Assembly (NCBI RefSeq): GCF_015864945.1
Contig: NZ_JADYWF010000001.1
Coordinates: forward strand, 1,116,378-1,180,377
DNA from: Salinibacterium sp. NG253
Lineage (GTDB): Bacteria > Actinomycetota > Actinomycetes > Actinomycetales > Microbacteriaceae
Length of the DNA: 64,000 bases
Reading direction: 5' to 3'
Below the pieces are notes generated by a model. The model did not search any database. It was given only the letters and a program-made list of their open reading frames with translations, and was not told the origin of the DNA. Both the position numbers and the translations under genes were made by a program. Shown here piece after piece: positions 16,741 to 25,128 of this stretch. The number at the start of each line of letters is the position of its first letter. Within the stretch, counting starts at the first letter, position 1.

Positions 16741-17385
16741 CTACGGCGTGTACCAGAGATCCTCATAAGGAGGCGGCGCATCAGCAGCGTCCATTAGCTC
16801 TAACGGCTCGAACTGCGGATCGTAAACCCCCACACCCGCCCCGGTCGCATCGCACTTTCGAGTCGATGGGTAGCCTCCGACCTCGATGATCTCCGAGCCT
16901 TCCCGCTTCACAAGGACGGCAACTTCTCGCCCATCCGCAAGGACCTCGGGGGTATAGATTTCGTCTTCAGTCGATGCGTCACAAAATCGCACGGTCGCAG
17001 TGTTCTCGCCCGTCATCTCGACAGAAAGTGGCAACAGAACCCGCGGGCCTTTGAACTGCGGCGGAGCTTGACCATCATCCGTACTTGTAAACCTGCTTCG
17101 CCAAGTCTGGAACTGTTCCGCAGCCCTCTCGCGATCACGAGTCGAGGTGAACTGCTCGATGCTGAAATCTCCCAGGTTCATCGCCACGCTAAAACTTAAT
17201 GGAGAGATTTCAGCAGCTTGCACCCATTCGTTGTCGTCCAGATCCGAGATCGGCTCGACCGAGTTCACGATGTCCGGAGTCTCATACACCGTCGGCCATA
17301 CTCGCTCCACCTCCGGCTCCGCGACGCAACTGGAGAGCGTTGCGGCAAGCGCCAACACCACGACTCCGGGGGCACAGATCTTCAC
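16741..17385 (-). CDS. lipoprotein, downstream copy of a tandem pair
   Basis: A 214-residue product with a type II signal: MKI, hydrophobic core VVVLALAATL, lipobox LSSC (Cys 20). The mature part is acidic, with no domain I recognise; conserved parts include NLGDFSIEQFTSTRDR and a C-terminal YDPQF...PPYEDLW. By eye about 80 % identical to the gene just upstream. GTG 17385 has the same upstream bases as its twin (GAAGGAATTTACTA). Fourth and last gene of the WXG operon. Probably a cell-surface partner of the large WXG protein (inference). Confidence 0.8.
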   Translation of the reverse strand: MKICAPGVVVLALAATLSSCVAEPEVERVWPTVYETPDIVNSVEPISDLDDNEWVQAAEISPLSFSVAMNLGDFSIEQFTSTRDRERAAEQFQTWRSRFTSTDDGQAPPQFKGPRVLLPLSVEMTGENTATVRFCDASTEDEIYTPEVLADGREVAVLVKREGSEIIEVGGYPSTRKCDATGAGVGVYDPQFEPLELMDAADAPPPYEDLWYTP

Positions 17386-17434
17386 TAGTAAATTCCTTCG
17401 TTTGCATCAGTTGGCCCAACGCTCTGCAACGGCA

Positions 17435-18091
17435 TTACTTCTGAGGGCTGGGGGTCTGCCAGAGATCCTCATAAGGCGGCGAGGCGTCAGCGGCCTCCAT
17501 CGGCTCCAACGGCGCGAACTGCGGATCGTAAACTCCTACACCTGCCCCGGTCGCATCGCACCGGATCGTAGACGAGGAGCCTCCTACCTCTATGATCTCC
17601 AAACCTTCTCGTTTCACAAGAACTGTGAGCTCCCGCCCATCCGCAAGGACCTCCGGGGGATAGATCTCGTTTTCTGTCGTAGCGTCACAGAATCGCACGG
17701 TTGCAGTGTTCTCGCCCGTCATCTCAACTGACAGCGGCAACAGCACCGGAGGGCCCATGAACTGCGGCGGAGCTTGACCATCCTCCGTACTCGTATAGCT
17801 GCTTCGCCAACTTCGGTACTGCTCTTCAGCGCTCGCCCGATCGCGAGTCGAGGTGAACTGTTCAATGCTGAAATCGCCCAGATTCACCGCCATGCTCAAA
17901 CCAAAGACTGAGGCTTCAGCAGCTTGCACCCATTCGTTGTCGTCCAAATCCGACACCGGCTCGACCGAGTACACAACGTCCGGAGTCTCATACACCGTCG
18001 GCCATACTCGCTCCACCTCCGGCTCGGCAACACAACTGGAAAGCGTTGCGGCAAGCGCCAACACGACGACTACGGGGGCACAGATCTTCAC
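17435..18091 (-). CDS. lipoprotein, upstream copy of a tandem pair
   Basis: A 218-residue lipoprotein with lipobox LSSC at residues 17-20. It is nearly identical to its neighbour except for two variable patches (about residues 60-69 and 86-99) and the end (SPQK tail here). The GTG start overlaps the stop of the large WXG gene by one base (TAGTG), and its ribosome site GAAGGA lies within the last codons of that gene, so translation is coupled. Export to the outer leaflet of the membrane is expected. No homologous family with known function recognised. Confidence 0.82.
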   Translation of the reverse strand: MKICAPVVVVLALAATLSSCVAEPEVERVWPTVYETPDVVYSVEPVSDLDDNEWVQAAEASVFGLSMAVNLGDFSIEQFTSTRDRASAEEQYRSWRSSYTSTEDGQAPPQFMGPPVLLPLSVEMTGENTATVRFCDATTENEIYPPEVLADGRELTVLVKREGLEIIEVGGSSSTIRCDATGAGVGVYDPQFAPLEPMEAADASPPYEDLWQTPSPQK

Positions 18092-20415
18092 TAGTAAATT
18101 CCTTCGTTTGCATCGCCCTGAGCTGCCGCATACGCGTGCTCGTATCGAACAAGCCAGCCGTCAGTTCTGAACTCCTCTGCCACACCGCCCGATTCGTAAA
18201 ACCCGGCGAGCCAGCCTTGCTCTTCTCCTGGTAGGCCGCTGAAACGCGGATAGCCACCCAACCTGTCCGTGCCGAGAATGTCGTGGAGTGCGACTGCGTT
18301 CACGAATTCGGCGTGGCTCAGCGCTTCGCCGCGGAGCAGATCGGCGTCTCTATCTAACGCTGCCGCTGTGAGGTGATCTGAAAACACGCGATCAAGGGCT
18401 TCTCCCACGATCGCGTCGGTGATCGCACCAGCTCCGGCTTCGACCAAACTACCGCCGGGGATCGGGAGAAGGCCGAGCACCAGACCGGCGGCATCCCCTG
18501 CGCTGGAAATCTCGGCCTGAAGCTCTAGGTCGCTGCGCTCAGCCGCTCCCATGAGCGCCCCCGCTCCGCCGCCGTCGATCAAACCGCTCACGACGTTCGA
18601 TCGAACCATTGCGCTCTGAATGTCTTCCATCGAGCTGTTTGGGCCCAACCCGTCGAAATAGCCTTCTGACAGTTGCAGCGCAGCACTACGCAGCACGACA
18701 GCGCCGCTGGGATTACCCGCCACTTGCCCCAACACTTCGGCCAACTCGCTCAGACCGGTGTTAGGTCCGTAGCGATGCTCACCGTTGAAGACTTCCCACG
18801 TACTGTGAAACCGTTGATCAACGGCCGCTACGGCCGATCCCTCCGCTTGCAGCGCGGCGATCGCGTCGAGGTGCAGAGAAAGGGCCCCCGCGAGATCTAC
18901 TGCTGCTTCGTCTGTGAGTTTCTCAACCCCAAAGACAGGGTTAGCCGCTAACTCTCTGATGATCTGGGCGGTCATCGAAGCTTCCTGTTGCCCTATGCCG
19001 CCCTCTGCGCCGTTGTAGTCGAAGTTCGCATTCGGTCCGCCTTCTACCTGTGCCGCCCCAAACCACAATGCGGCGACCCCGTCGAAGCCTGTCGGGGATG
19101 CCCAATCTCGCTCGCCAAACCAGTACCCAATTCGAGCGTCGCCCTGACCGGGGTCAGCAAGAAAGTCGAACGCTTGCTCCGGATACAGTCCCAGAGTTTC
19201 GAAGACGCGATCCGCGCCGTCAAGCATGGAGGTGGAGAGAGCTTCATCCGCGCTTAGATCGTTGAAACCTTCAGAGCGCAAGTCCTCAGCGATCATCATC
19301 TGCAAAACCCCTGCCTGAAGGGGCGATTCTGAGTCGCTGAGGAAGAACCCATTTTCGCGTTCCATGACATCAATTTCGTGCGCCACCGCGAGCGAAAGCT
19401 GAGAGCCCATCGGCGCCTCTGCCGAATCAGAGAATAAGAAGGCGATGGCGCCATTGACATTCGTCCAGGCTGGACCGCCATCTACACTCGCGACATTCTC
19501 TTGCAGAATAGTGCTCGCGAAGTCAGCGGCGGCATCCGCTGACCACGATTCGGAACCCAGCGATAAACCGTTACGGAGTGCCTGCGCTAACAGAATCGAC
19601 GGCAGACTTTGCGGTGGTGTTTCGGGGTTCGCCTTCGTCTCCATCCAAAAATCTTGACCGAGTCGATCGATGAGATTTACCGTTTGAGCGCCGCCGAGCT
19701 TCTGAAAGAACGATGACATGACCTGCTCATTAGAGCCGTACGCTGCCATCAGCTCAGCAAAAGCCTCACGTTGATCGTCCGACGAACCTGACGAGAGATA
19801 CTCTTCGGCCAGGCCTCGCATGGCCTCAGCGATCTCGTCTGGTTCAAGATCATCAACCCCAGCAATTCCCACTCGCGTAAATTGCGCGCGGATCAGCGGC
19901 CACGACGTCGGGATCGCACTCGCTAGTGCAGAAATCAGGGCATCTTCAGCGTCTTGTCGTTGCCGAGCAAGGACCATGATGTTGTAGGCCGCTTCGGCGC
20001 TGGCTTCAACCGCGCGCACTCGCTCCCACGCCTCTTCAACTCGGCCGGGGATGTTCAGGAAGGATTCTTCCGGCAGCGACCACACCACGTTCTGGGCGTG
20101 AACAAGCACTTCTTGTGCATCTCGGGTCTGCGCTTTAATGCGTTCAAAGTCATCGACATAAGTGCTCATGGCGGCCGCGATGTCGCCCGTGACCCGCTCG
20201 ACCTCCAGCGAAGAATTGGCGGAGATACGAGCGGTACTTCGCCACGCTTCGCCTGAATCGCCGCTCCAAACTGACTCACTAATCGAAGAGACGAATCCCA
20301 TCGTTGCCTGACGAATTTCTGCGAATTTTGCTTCGGAAAGACGAAGGGCGGATACGCCAGCGGCTAACCCGCTAGCGCTGCCCTGCGCCGGATTTGACCA
20401 TTCCCACTGCGGCAC
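18091..20415 (-). CDS. large WXG100-type (ESX-like) protein
   Basis: A 774-residue protein. The first 100 residues are helical with a W-x-G turn (SVWSGDSGEAW, about residues 48-58), as in WXG/LXG proteins secreted by type VII systems. The rest is alpha-helical and acidic, with many Ala/Glu repeats and no recognisable toxin domain; it resembles the large actinobacterial WXG-type proteins of the DUF6571 kind, from memory. No signal peptide. Start is GTG 20415 with AAGGGATA in front; the preceding small WXG gene ends two bases earlier. Likely a surface or secreted protein working with the lipoproteins downstream. Confidence 0.65.
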   Translation of the reverse strand: MPQWEWSNPAQGSASGLAAGVSALRLSEAKFAEIRQATMGFVSSISESVWSGDSGEAWRSTARISANSSLEVERVTGDIAAAMSTYVDDFERIKAQTRDAQEVLVHAQNVVWSLPEESFLNIPGRVEEAWERVRAVEASAEAAYNIMVLARQRQDAEDALISALASAIPTSWPLIRAQFTRVGIAGVDDLEPDEIAEAMRGLAEEYLSSGSSDDQREAFAELMAAYGSNEQVMSSFFQKLGGAQTVNLIDRLGQDFWMETKANPETPPQSLPSILLAQALRNGLSLGSESWSADAAADFASTILQENVASVDGGPAWTNVNGAIAFLFSDSAEAPMGSQLSLAVAHEIDVMERENGFFLSDSESPLQAGVLQMMIAEDLRSEGFNDLSADEALSTSMLDGADRVFETLGLYPEQAFDFLADPGQGDARIGYWFGERDWASPTGFDGVAALWFGAAQVEGGPNANFDYNGAEGGIGQQEASMTAQIIRELAANPVFGVEKLTDEAAVDLAGALSLHLDAIAALQAEGSAVAAVDQRFHSTWEVFNGEHRYGPNTGLSELAEVLGQVAGNPSGAVVLRSAALQLSEGYFDGLGPNSSMEDIQSAMVRSNVVSGLIDGGGAGALMGAAERSDLELQAEISSAGDAAGLVLGLLPIPGGSLVEAGAGAITDAIVGEALDRVFSDHLTAAALDRDADLLRGEALSHAEFVNAVALHDILGTDRLGGYPRFSGLPGEEQGWLAGFYESGGVAEEFRTDGWLVRYEHAYAAAQGDANEGIY

Positions 20416-20417
20416 GG

Positions 20418-20693
20418 CTATCCCTTAGCCGCCGACGCAAGGTCAGCATCCGCCTGCTCGAAAGCGGCAGCCGCCATGCTGGCGCTCACCGCGGCAGCAC
20501 GAATCCTGCCCTCAAACCCTTGCGCAGCCACGCGGGCCCACATGTTGACGTCTTCAATCGCAGCAACGATCGCGGCGCTACAGGAGTCACTCGCGTCAAT
20601 GGAGAGGTTGTCGGGCACCGCGTCGGCGACATGGCCAAGCAGCACGGCAACATCGGACACCGCGACGGTGTCTATCTGCAGATCATCGGCCAT
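20418..20693 (-). CDS. small WXG100-like protein
   Basis: A 91-residue, helical, Ala-rich protein from ATG 20693 (MADDLQIDTVAVSDVAVLLG); longer starts would lack a ribosome site. It has the size and helix-turn-helix pattern of WXG100/EsxA-like proteins, though the central turn reads VNMWARVA rather than a strict WXG. First gene of the four-gene operon. No type VII ATPase or channel gene is within the window. The 149-bp gap upstream (20694-20842) shows no clear promoter to me. Confidence 0.6.
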   Translation of the reverse strand: MADDLQIDTVAVSDVAVLLGHVADAVPDNLSIDASDSCSAAIVAAIEDVNMWARVAAQGFEGRIRAAAVSASMAAAAFEQADADLASAAKG

Positions 20694-20842
20694 CGTGGCA
20701 CTTTCACCTTTCACATCATCCGAGCACTCGTCACCGGTTCGCGCCTGCCGCGGTAGCGTCGCCGCCCCACACACAAGAGGTCACGCAACAACGTCATCCA
20801 CGGCACTCCAACGCCACACAAGAGCAGAGGGATACTCGAATA

Positions 20843-21916
20843 TTAGCTCAAGTTTACGCCGAAGAGGAGCCCGAGGAGGTACGTTGCCGCAGCAGCTCCG
20901 TAGCCAATCGCGAGTTGGCGCAGGGCACGCTTGAGCGGTGAGGCGCCGGAGAGCAACCCGACGATCGAGCCGGTAATGAGAAGGGCGATTCCCACCAGCA
21001 CCGAGGCGATCACCACCGCAGTGAGACCTGCTGCGCCAAAGAGATAAGGCAGCACCGGAATAACAGCGCCTGACGCAAAGAAGCAGAAACTGGATGCCGC
21101 AGCCCCCAACGCGGAACCAATCGGATTGTGCTCTGCGGTCGCTGCCACGGCATCCGTCTGGCGACCAGCGAGCACTTCGGCGGCGTGCAGCTCGGCCTCT
21201 TGGGCGGACATGCCGCGTGCCCGGTAGACGAGGGCGAGTTCGTTTTCGTCGACGTCGAGATGGGTGACGGAGTCGGTGGCGACCGGTCCGTGCGCTGCCG
21301 CTTGCTCGAGCTCGAGTTGGGAACGCACTGACACGTATTCACCGGCAGCCATCGAAAGCGCTCCGGCGAGAAGCCCGGCGACGCCAGAGAGCAGCACGAC
21401 AGCGTTCGGAAGGCCGGCAGCACTCATACCGAGTACGAGGGCGAGGTTGGAGACGAGCCCATCGTTTGCTCCGAACACGGCGGCGCGGAACGTTCCCGAG
21501 AGGCGTTGGCGCCCACGGGTAGCGAGAGCGCGAACCACTTCCTCGTGAACGGCTTCGTCGGCGGCCATCGTGTCGGTCGCGTCGGCGTCATCCAAATACG
21601 GCGAACGTGACTCAGCGCGCTGAGCAAGGGCGAGCACGAAGACGGAACCAAAGCGTCGGGCAAGGAACCCGAGCATCCGGGTGCGGGGGTCAGTCGGGCG
21701 TGGCCGGCCGGCGTGCTCCCCCAGCAGGATCAACCAGTGGTTCTCGTGGCGTTTTTCGGCAGCGGCGAGCGCAAGGAGAATCTCGCGCTCTTCGCCAGTG
21801 CGACGGGATGCCAGATCCCGATAGACGGCAGCTTCGGCTCGTTCGGCAGCAAGATAGCGTCGCCACCGTCGCACTTCGCGGGCGCTCGGGGTGGAGCTCG
21901 GTTCTGTCACGGTCAT
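20843..21916 (-). CDS. VIT1/CCC1-family metal transporter with N-terminal ferritin-like domain
   Basis: A 357-residue two-part protein. Residues about 15-140 are a rubrerythrin/ferritin-like domain with Glu and E-x-x-H ligands (AERAEAAVYRDL, EKRHENH, DEAVHEEVV). Residues about 140-357 are the VIT1/CCC1 membrane domain with the signature GANDGLVSNLALV and about five membrane segments. This is the MbfA architecture (Fe2+/Mn2+ efflux or storage). The ATG overlaps the epimerase stop as ATGA, so the two genes are in one operon. Metal specificity is inferred. Confidence 0.88.
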   Translation of the reverse strand: MTVTEPSSTPSAREVRRWRRYLAAERAEAAVYRDLASRRTGEEREILLALAAAEKRHENHWLILLGEHAGRPRPTDPRTRMLGFLARRFGSVFVLALAQRAESRSPYLDDADATDTMAADEAVHEEVVRALATRGRQRLSGTFRAAVFGANDGLVSNLALVLGMSAAGLPNAVVLLSGVAGLLAGALSMAAGEYVSVRSQLELEQAAAHGPVATDSVTHLDVDENELALVYRARGMSAQEAELHAAEVLAGRQTDAVAATAEHNPIGSALGAAASSFCFFASGAVIPVLPYLFGAAGLTAVVIASVLVGIALLITGSIVGLLSGASPLKRALRQLAIGYGAAAATYLLGLLFGVNLS

Positions 21917-22833
21917 GCCGAGAACTCGACACCCCAGCTCGCCGCGAACTCAACGCCGGGCTCCAGCCACAGCAGGCCGCGGCCAGTGTTAAACGCGTTG
22001 GGCGCGGCCGTCATGGGCTCGATGGCGACAACTTGGCCGACACCGGTGAGGGTCGGGAAGTTGCGGGGCGTGAACAGCTGTACGAAGTCGAACTTGTCAT
22101 CAACGGTGACGCGAATTTCGCGACCGTCTGGCGCGGTGAGGCGTGCAGCAACACCGTCGACAACCTCAATACCGCCGAACGCTGTGTCGAGATCGAGCTC
22201 TCCGACGAGGCGACCACCGCTGAGATCGAACCCGGTGCCGGACACTGCGACCTCATTGGTCGGGATGTTGCGCTCATTCGATTCGAAGCGAGTGGCGGCG
22301 GTCATCGTGAGAGTCAGCTCCGCGATGGGAGTGTCACCGATCTTGAAGAAGGGGTGCGTACCGAGCGCGTACGCGGCGGCGGCATCCGAGAGGTTAGTGG
22401 CGGTGTGGCTGACGCGCAGACCGCCCTCGACGAGTTCGTAGCGCACCGTGGTGTGCAGGTGAAACGGGTAGCCATGCTGCGGGAAAACTGTCGCCTCGAG
22501 CGTGACCGAGCTTTCCGTGCGCTCGATGAGGGAGTAGCCCGTGTTGCGAAGCAAACCGTGGATCGCGTTGTTGCGATCGCGTTCGGTGATGTCGAGGTGT
22601 TGTGGTTCGCCTTCGAGCATCCACGTGCCGTCTTCGATTCGGTTCGGCCACGGCACCAACACGATGCCGTCGGCAAAGGGTGGCATCGCAGTCTCGGCGT
22701 AGGATTCCACGAGATCAACACCGCCAATGCTGAACTCCCGCAGTGACGCAGCAAGTTCCGTGATCGTCGCTCGCGCCTCGCCCTGCTCAGTGTCGCGAGA
22801 AATGATGTACTGGGTTCCGGTAGGCGTGCTCAC
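21913..22833 (-). CDS. aldose 1-epimerase family protein
   Basis: A 306-residue mutarotase-fold protein. Family segments seen are PWPNRIEDGTW, NAIHGLLRNTGY with the His of the active site, YPFHLHTTVRYEL, GTHPFFKI with the second His, and a late Glu strand (AIEPMTAAPNAFNTG). Starts at GTG 22833, six bases after TAAGCT and without a ribosome site, so it is probably leaderless. It is divergent from the galactokinase-like gene, fitting a hexose theme, and is coupled to the metal transporter downstream. Confidence 0.85.
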   Translation of the reverse strand: MSTPTGTQYIISRDTEQGEARATITELAASLREFSIGGVDLVESYAETAMPPFADGIVLVPWPNRIEDGTWMLEGEPQHLDITERDRNNAIHGLLRNTGYSLIERTESSVTLEATVFPQHGYPFHLHTTVRYELVEGGLRVSHTATNLSDAAAAYALGTHPFFKIGDTPIAELTLTMTAATRFESNERNIPTNEVAVSGTGFDLSGGRLVGELDLDTAFGGIEVVDGVAARLTAPDGREIRVTVDDKFDFVQLFTPRNFPTLTGVGQVVAIEPMTAAPNAFNTGRGLLWLEPGVEFAASWGVEFSA

Positions 22834-22839
22834 CGCAAC

Positions 22840-22845
22840 AGCTTA
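22840..22845 (-). promoter_or_regulatory. -10 element of a probable leaderless promoter
   Basis: TAAGCT on the minus strand ends six bases before GTG 22833. The sequence in between (GTTGCG) has no Shine-Dalgarno. Confidence 0.45.
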
Positions 22846-22877
22846 TCGGCGCAGACGCAACAAAGAAGGAAGCAGCC

Positions 22878-23894
22878 ATGTCAGATATTCGCGATGACGT
22901 TCTTTATGACTTCGAGGCCGTGTTCGGTCACCCCGCCGCCGGCGTCTGGTCGGCCCCCGGCCGCCTCACCCTGCTCGGCACTCCCGATAGCCCCGAGACG
23001 GATGCCGAACTCGCCGTCGCGATCAACCGCCGCACCGTGCTCGCCGCCGGCCCCAGCCCTGACCGCACCGTGCGCATCGCGAGTGCCCTCGTTGACGAAA
23101 TGGTCACGGTGGAACTCGACGAGCTAGCCACGACCGCGGTTGAAGGCTGGAGCCGCAGTGCGCTCGCCATCGTGCAGGAGGTGATGGCGTCATCCGCTGA
23201 TTCGAGCACCCTGAGTGGTGTCGACGTGTTCATCGACACGACCATTCCCGTCGGCGCTGGCATGGGGTCGTCGTCGGCGCTGGAGGCCGCGCTTGCGCTT
23301 GCGCTCACCGATCTGTGGAGCCTGGGCGAACACATCGCCCACCTGCCCGAGCACCCCGACGTTGCTGCGAGCGTCTTTGCGCTCGACGACCACGCCCTCG
23401 TGCGGCTCGAAGGTGAAACCCGCCCCGAGCCACTCCCTCTCGACTGGAAAACCGCGGGACTCGAACTACTCGTTATCGATACCGATGCGCCGACCGCCGA
23501 CGAACTCGACACCGCAATCGCGGAGGACGAAGTGCGTCGCACGCTCCACACCATTACCGAAAACCAGCGGGTGCGCGACGCGGCTCTCGCCATCCGCGAC
23601 GAAACGCCGCGGCTCTTGGGCTCGCTACTCGACGCGTCGCAGGCGAGCCTGCGTGACGACTACGGAATCTCCACCACCGAAATTGACCTCGCCGTAGAAA
23701 CCGCTCTGGCATCCGGAGCATTGGGCGCGCGGATGCTCGGCCGCCCGTTTAGCGGAGTCGCCGTTGCCCTCGTCGACACCGACACCGCATCGCGGGTGCG
23801 CGTTGCTCTCGATGGTGCCTTCGCCGAGCATGCCCTGGGCCAGCCGACCGTCACCGAGGTGCTGCCCTCACTCGGAGCGCTGCGCGACCGCTAG
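22878..23894 (+). CDS. degenerate galactokinase-like GHMP protein
   Basis: A 338-residue GHMP-fold protein, shorter than usual galactokinases (about 380-400). The start has AAGGAAG before ATG 22878. The glycine-rich ATP loop is kept (PVGAGMGSSSALE, about 124-136), as are an N-terminal APGRLTLLG (26-34) and a late LGRPFSGVAVAL. But the galactokinase signature (GEHTDY after RxNLIG) is replaced by TPDSPETD, and no MDQ-like catalytic Asp block follows the ATP loop. It may be a non-catalytic homologue or have changed substrate. Divergent from the aldose epimerase. Confidence 0.75.
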   Translation: MSDIRDDVLYDFEAVFGHPAAGVWSAPGRLTLLGTPDSPETDAELAVAINRRTVLAAGPSPDRTVRIASALVDEMVTVELDELATTAVEGWSRSALAIVQEVMASSADSSTLSGVDVFIDTTIPVGAGMGSSSALEAALALALTDLWSLGEHIAHLPEHPDVAASVFALDDHALVRLEGETRPEPLPLDWKTAGLELLVIDTDAPTADELDTAIAEDEVRRTLHTITENQRVRDAALAIRDETPRLLGSLLDASQASLRDDYGISTTEIDLAVETALASGALGARMLGRPFSGVAVALVDTDTASRVRVALDGAFAEHALGQPTVTEVLPSLGALRDR

Positions 23895-23953
23895 CGGGAA
23901 CCGCGTAGCTACTCTTCGCTAAGCGCTCTGTGCCAGCGGCTGTTCGCTAGGCC

Positions 23954-24109
23954 CTATTCGCTCACGATCTTGAGCACGAGCGCGACGGCGAAGCCGAGCG
24001 CCACAATCGTGCCGGTCCAGACCCAGACCTGAGCCCACGGAAAGCGACGCTTGCGCGGGGTGCGCTTAACGGCGCCGCCCTGGTGGGGTGCCGAGCCTTT
24101 CGCTGCCAC
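23954..24109 (-). CDS. small single-pass membrane protein behind folD
   Basis: A 51-residue reading frame from GTG 24109. The N-terminal half is basic and polar (KRTPRKRRFP), followed by one hydrophobic helix (WVWTGTIVALGFAVALVLKI) and a short end VSE. It begins two bases after the folD stop, so it is probably co-translated with folD. The positively charged N-terminus predicts that it stays in the cytoplasm. Codon use is typical of its neighbours. No function recognised. Confidence 0.6.
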   Translation of the reverse strand: MAAKGSAPHQGGAVKRTPRKRRFPWAQVWVWTGTIVALGFAVALVLKIVSE

Positions 24110-24111
24110 CG

Positions 24112-24987
24112 TTAGAGCCGTTCGGCTGCGTCGACGACGTTCTTCACGAGCATCGCGCGGGTCATCGGGCCAACGCCACCCGGCATGGGCGAGAGGTAGC
24201 CGGCGACTTCCGCAACGCCAGGGTCAACGTCTCCAACGAGACGGCCCTTGCCGGTTTCTTCGTCGATCACGCGGGTGATTCCTACGTCGAGCACGGCTGC
24301 TCCGGGCTTGATCCACTCGGGGCGAATAAGGCCAGCAGAGCCGACAGCAGCAACCACGATGTCCGCCTGGCGAACGTGGGTCTCTAGCTGAGTCGTGCGG
24401 GAATGGGTGAGGGTGACCGTGGCATCCAGTCCCTTGCGGGTGAGGAGCAGGCCAATGGGGCGGCCGACAGTGAGGCCGCGACCGACAACGACAACATGCT
24501 TGCCCGCGATGGGAACGTCGTAGCGTTCGAGCATTTCGACGATTCCGGCCGGGGTGCAGGGCAGCGGCGAATCGAGCTTCGTGCCCACGCCAAGCACGAG
24601 ACGACCGAGGTTGGTGGGGTGCAGCCCATCCGCATCTTTGGCGGGGTCCATGAGTTCGAGCATCGCGTTCTCGTCGAGACCGGCCGGCAGCGGCAGCTGA
24701 ATGATGTAACCGGTGACGGCAGGGTTTTCGTTCAACGCCACAATGGCATCCCGCACTTCGTCCGCGGATGCCGTGGCCGGCAGATCGACGCGGATCGACT
24801 CGATGCCCACTTCGGCACAGTCGCGGTGCTTGCCTGCGACGTAGGAACGGCTTCCGGGGTCGTCGCCCACGAGAAGGGTGCCGAGGCCCGGAGTGATGCC
24901 GCGAGCCTTGAGCGCGTCAACGCGAATGCGCAGTTCATTCTTCACTGCGGTTGCTGTGGCAACACCATCAAGCTTTACTGCGGTCAT
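24112..24987 (-). CDS. folD: bifunctional methylenetetrahydrofolate dehydrogenase/cyclohydrolase
   Basis: A 291-residue FolD. Start ATG 24987 (MTAVKLDG) chosen; an in-frame extension upstream runs through the terminator region. It converts 5,10-methylene-THF to 10-formyl-THF with NADP+. Visible motifs are [14 protein letters not shown] with the catalytic Lys, [33 protein letters not shown] for the dinucleotide and the C-terminal [10 protein letters not shown]. It lies downstream of glyA, whose product feeds it methylene-THF. Confidence 0.95.
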   Translation of the reverse strand: MTAVKLDGVATATAVKNELRIRVDALKARGITPGLGTLLVGDDPGSRSYVAGKHRDCAEVGIESIRVDLPATASADEVRDAIVALNENPAVTGYIIQLPLPAGLDENAMLELMDPAKDADGLHPTNLGRLVLGVGTKLDSPLPCTPAGIVEMLERYDVPIAGKHVVVVGRGLTVGRPIGLLLTRKGLDATVTLTHSRTTQLETHVRQADIVVAAVGSAGLIRPEWIKPGAAVLDVGITRVIDEETGKGRLVGDVDPGVAEVAGYLSPMPGGVGPMTRAMLVKNVVDAAERL

Positions 24988-25056
24988 CGTTTTCCGTTCG
25001 AATCGGGCCCATGCGCTGATCGGCCACCTACAACTGCCCTGTCCATTAAACGCTAA

Positions 25057-25092
25057 AGAGCCCGCCTCCGTGTTCACACAGAAGCGGGCTCT
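25057..25092 (-). terminator. intrinsic terminator-like hairpin after glyA
   Basis: AGAGCCCGC (25057-25065) pairs exactly with GCGGGCTCT (25084-25092) around an 18-base loop. On the minus strand the hairpin is followed by TTTAGCGTTT. It lies 37 bases past the glyA stop and before folD, so it ends glyA transcripts or attenuates transcription into folD. Confidence 0.65.
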
Positions 25093-25128
25093 CTGACGGT
25101 GGTCGTTTTCGACCCCGACTATGGCTGT

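Larger units (their letters stand above)
16741..18114 (-). repeat. tandem gene duplication, period 706 bp
   Basis: The lipoprotein genes starting at 17385 and 18091 are direct repeats with a 706-bp offset. Sequence identity continues upstream of both starts to 17408 and 18114. The inner copy therefore still carries the last codons and stop (DANEGIY) of the large WXG gene, including its ribosome site, although it no longer follows that gene. Confidence 0.9.
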
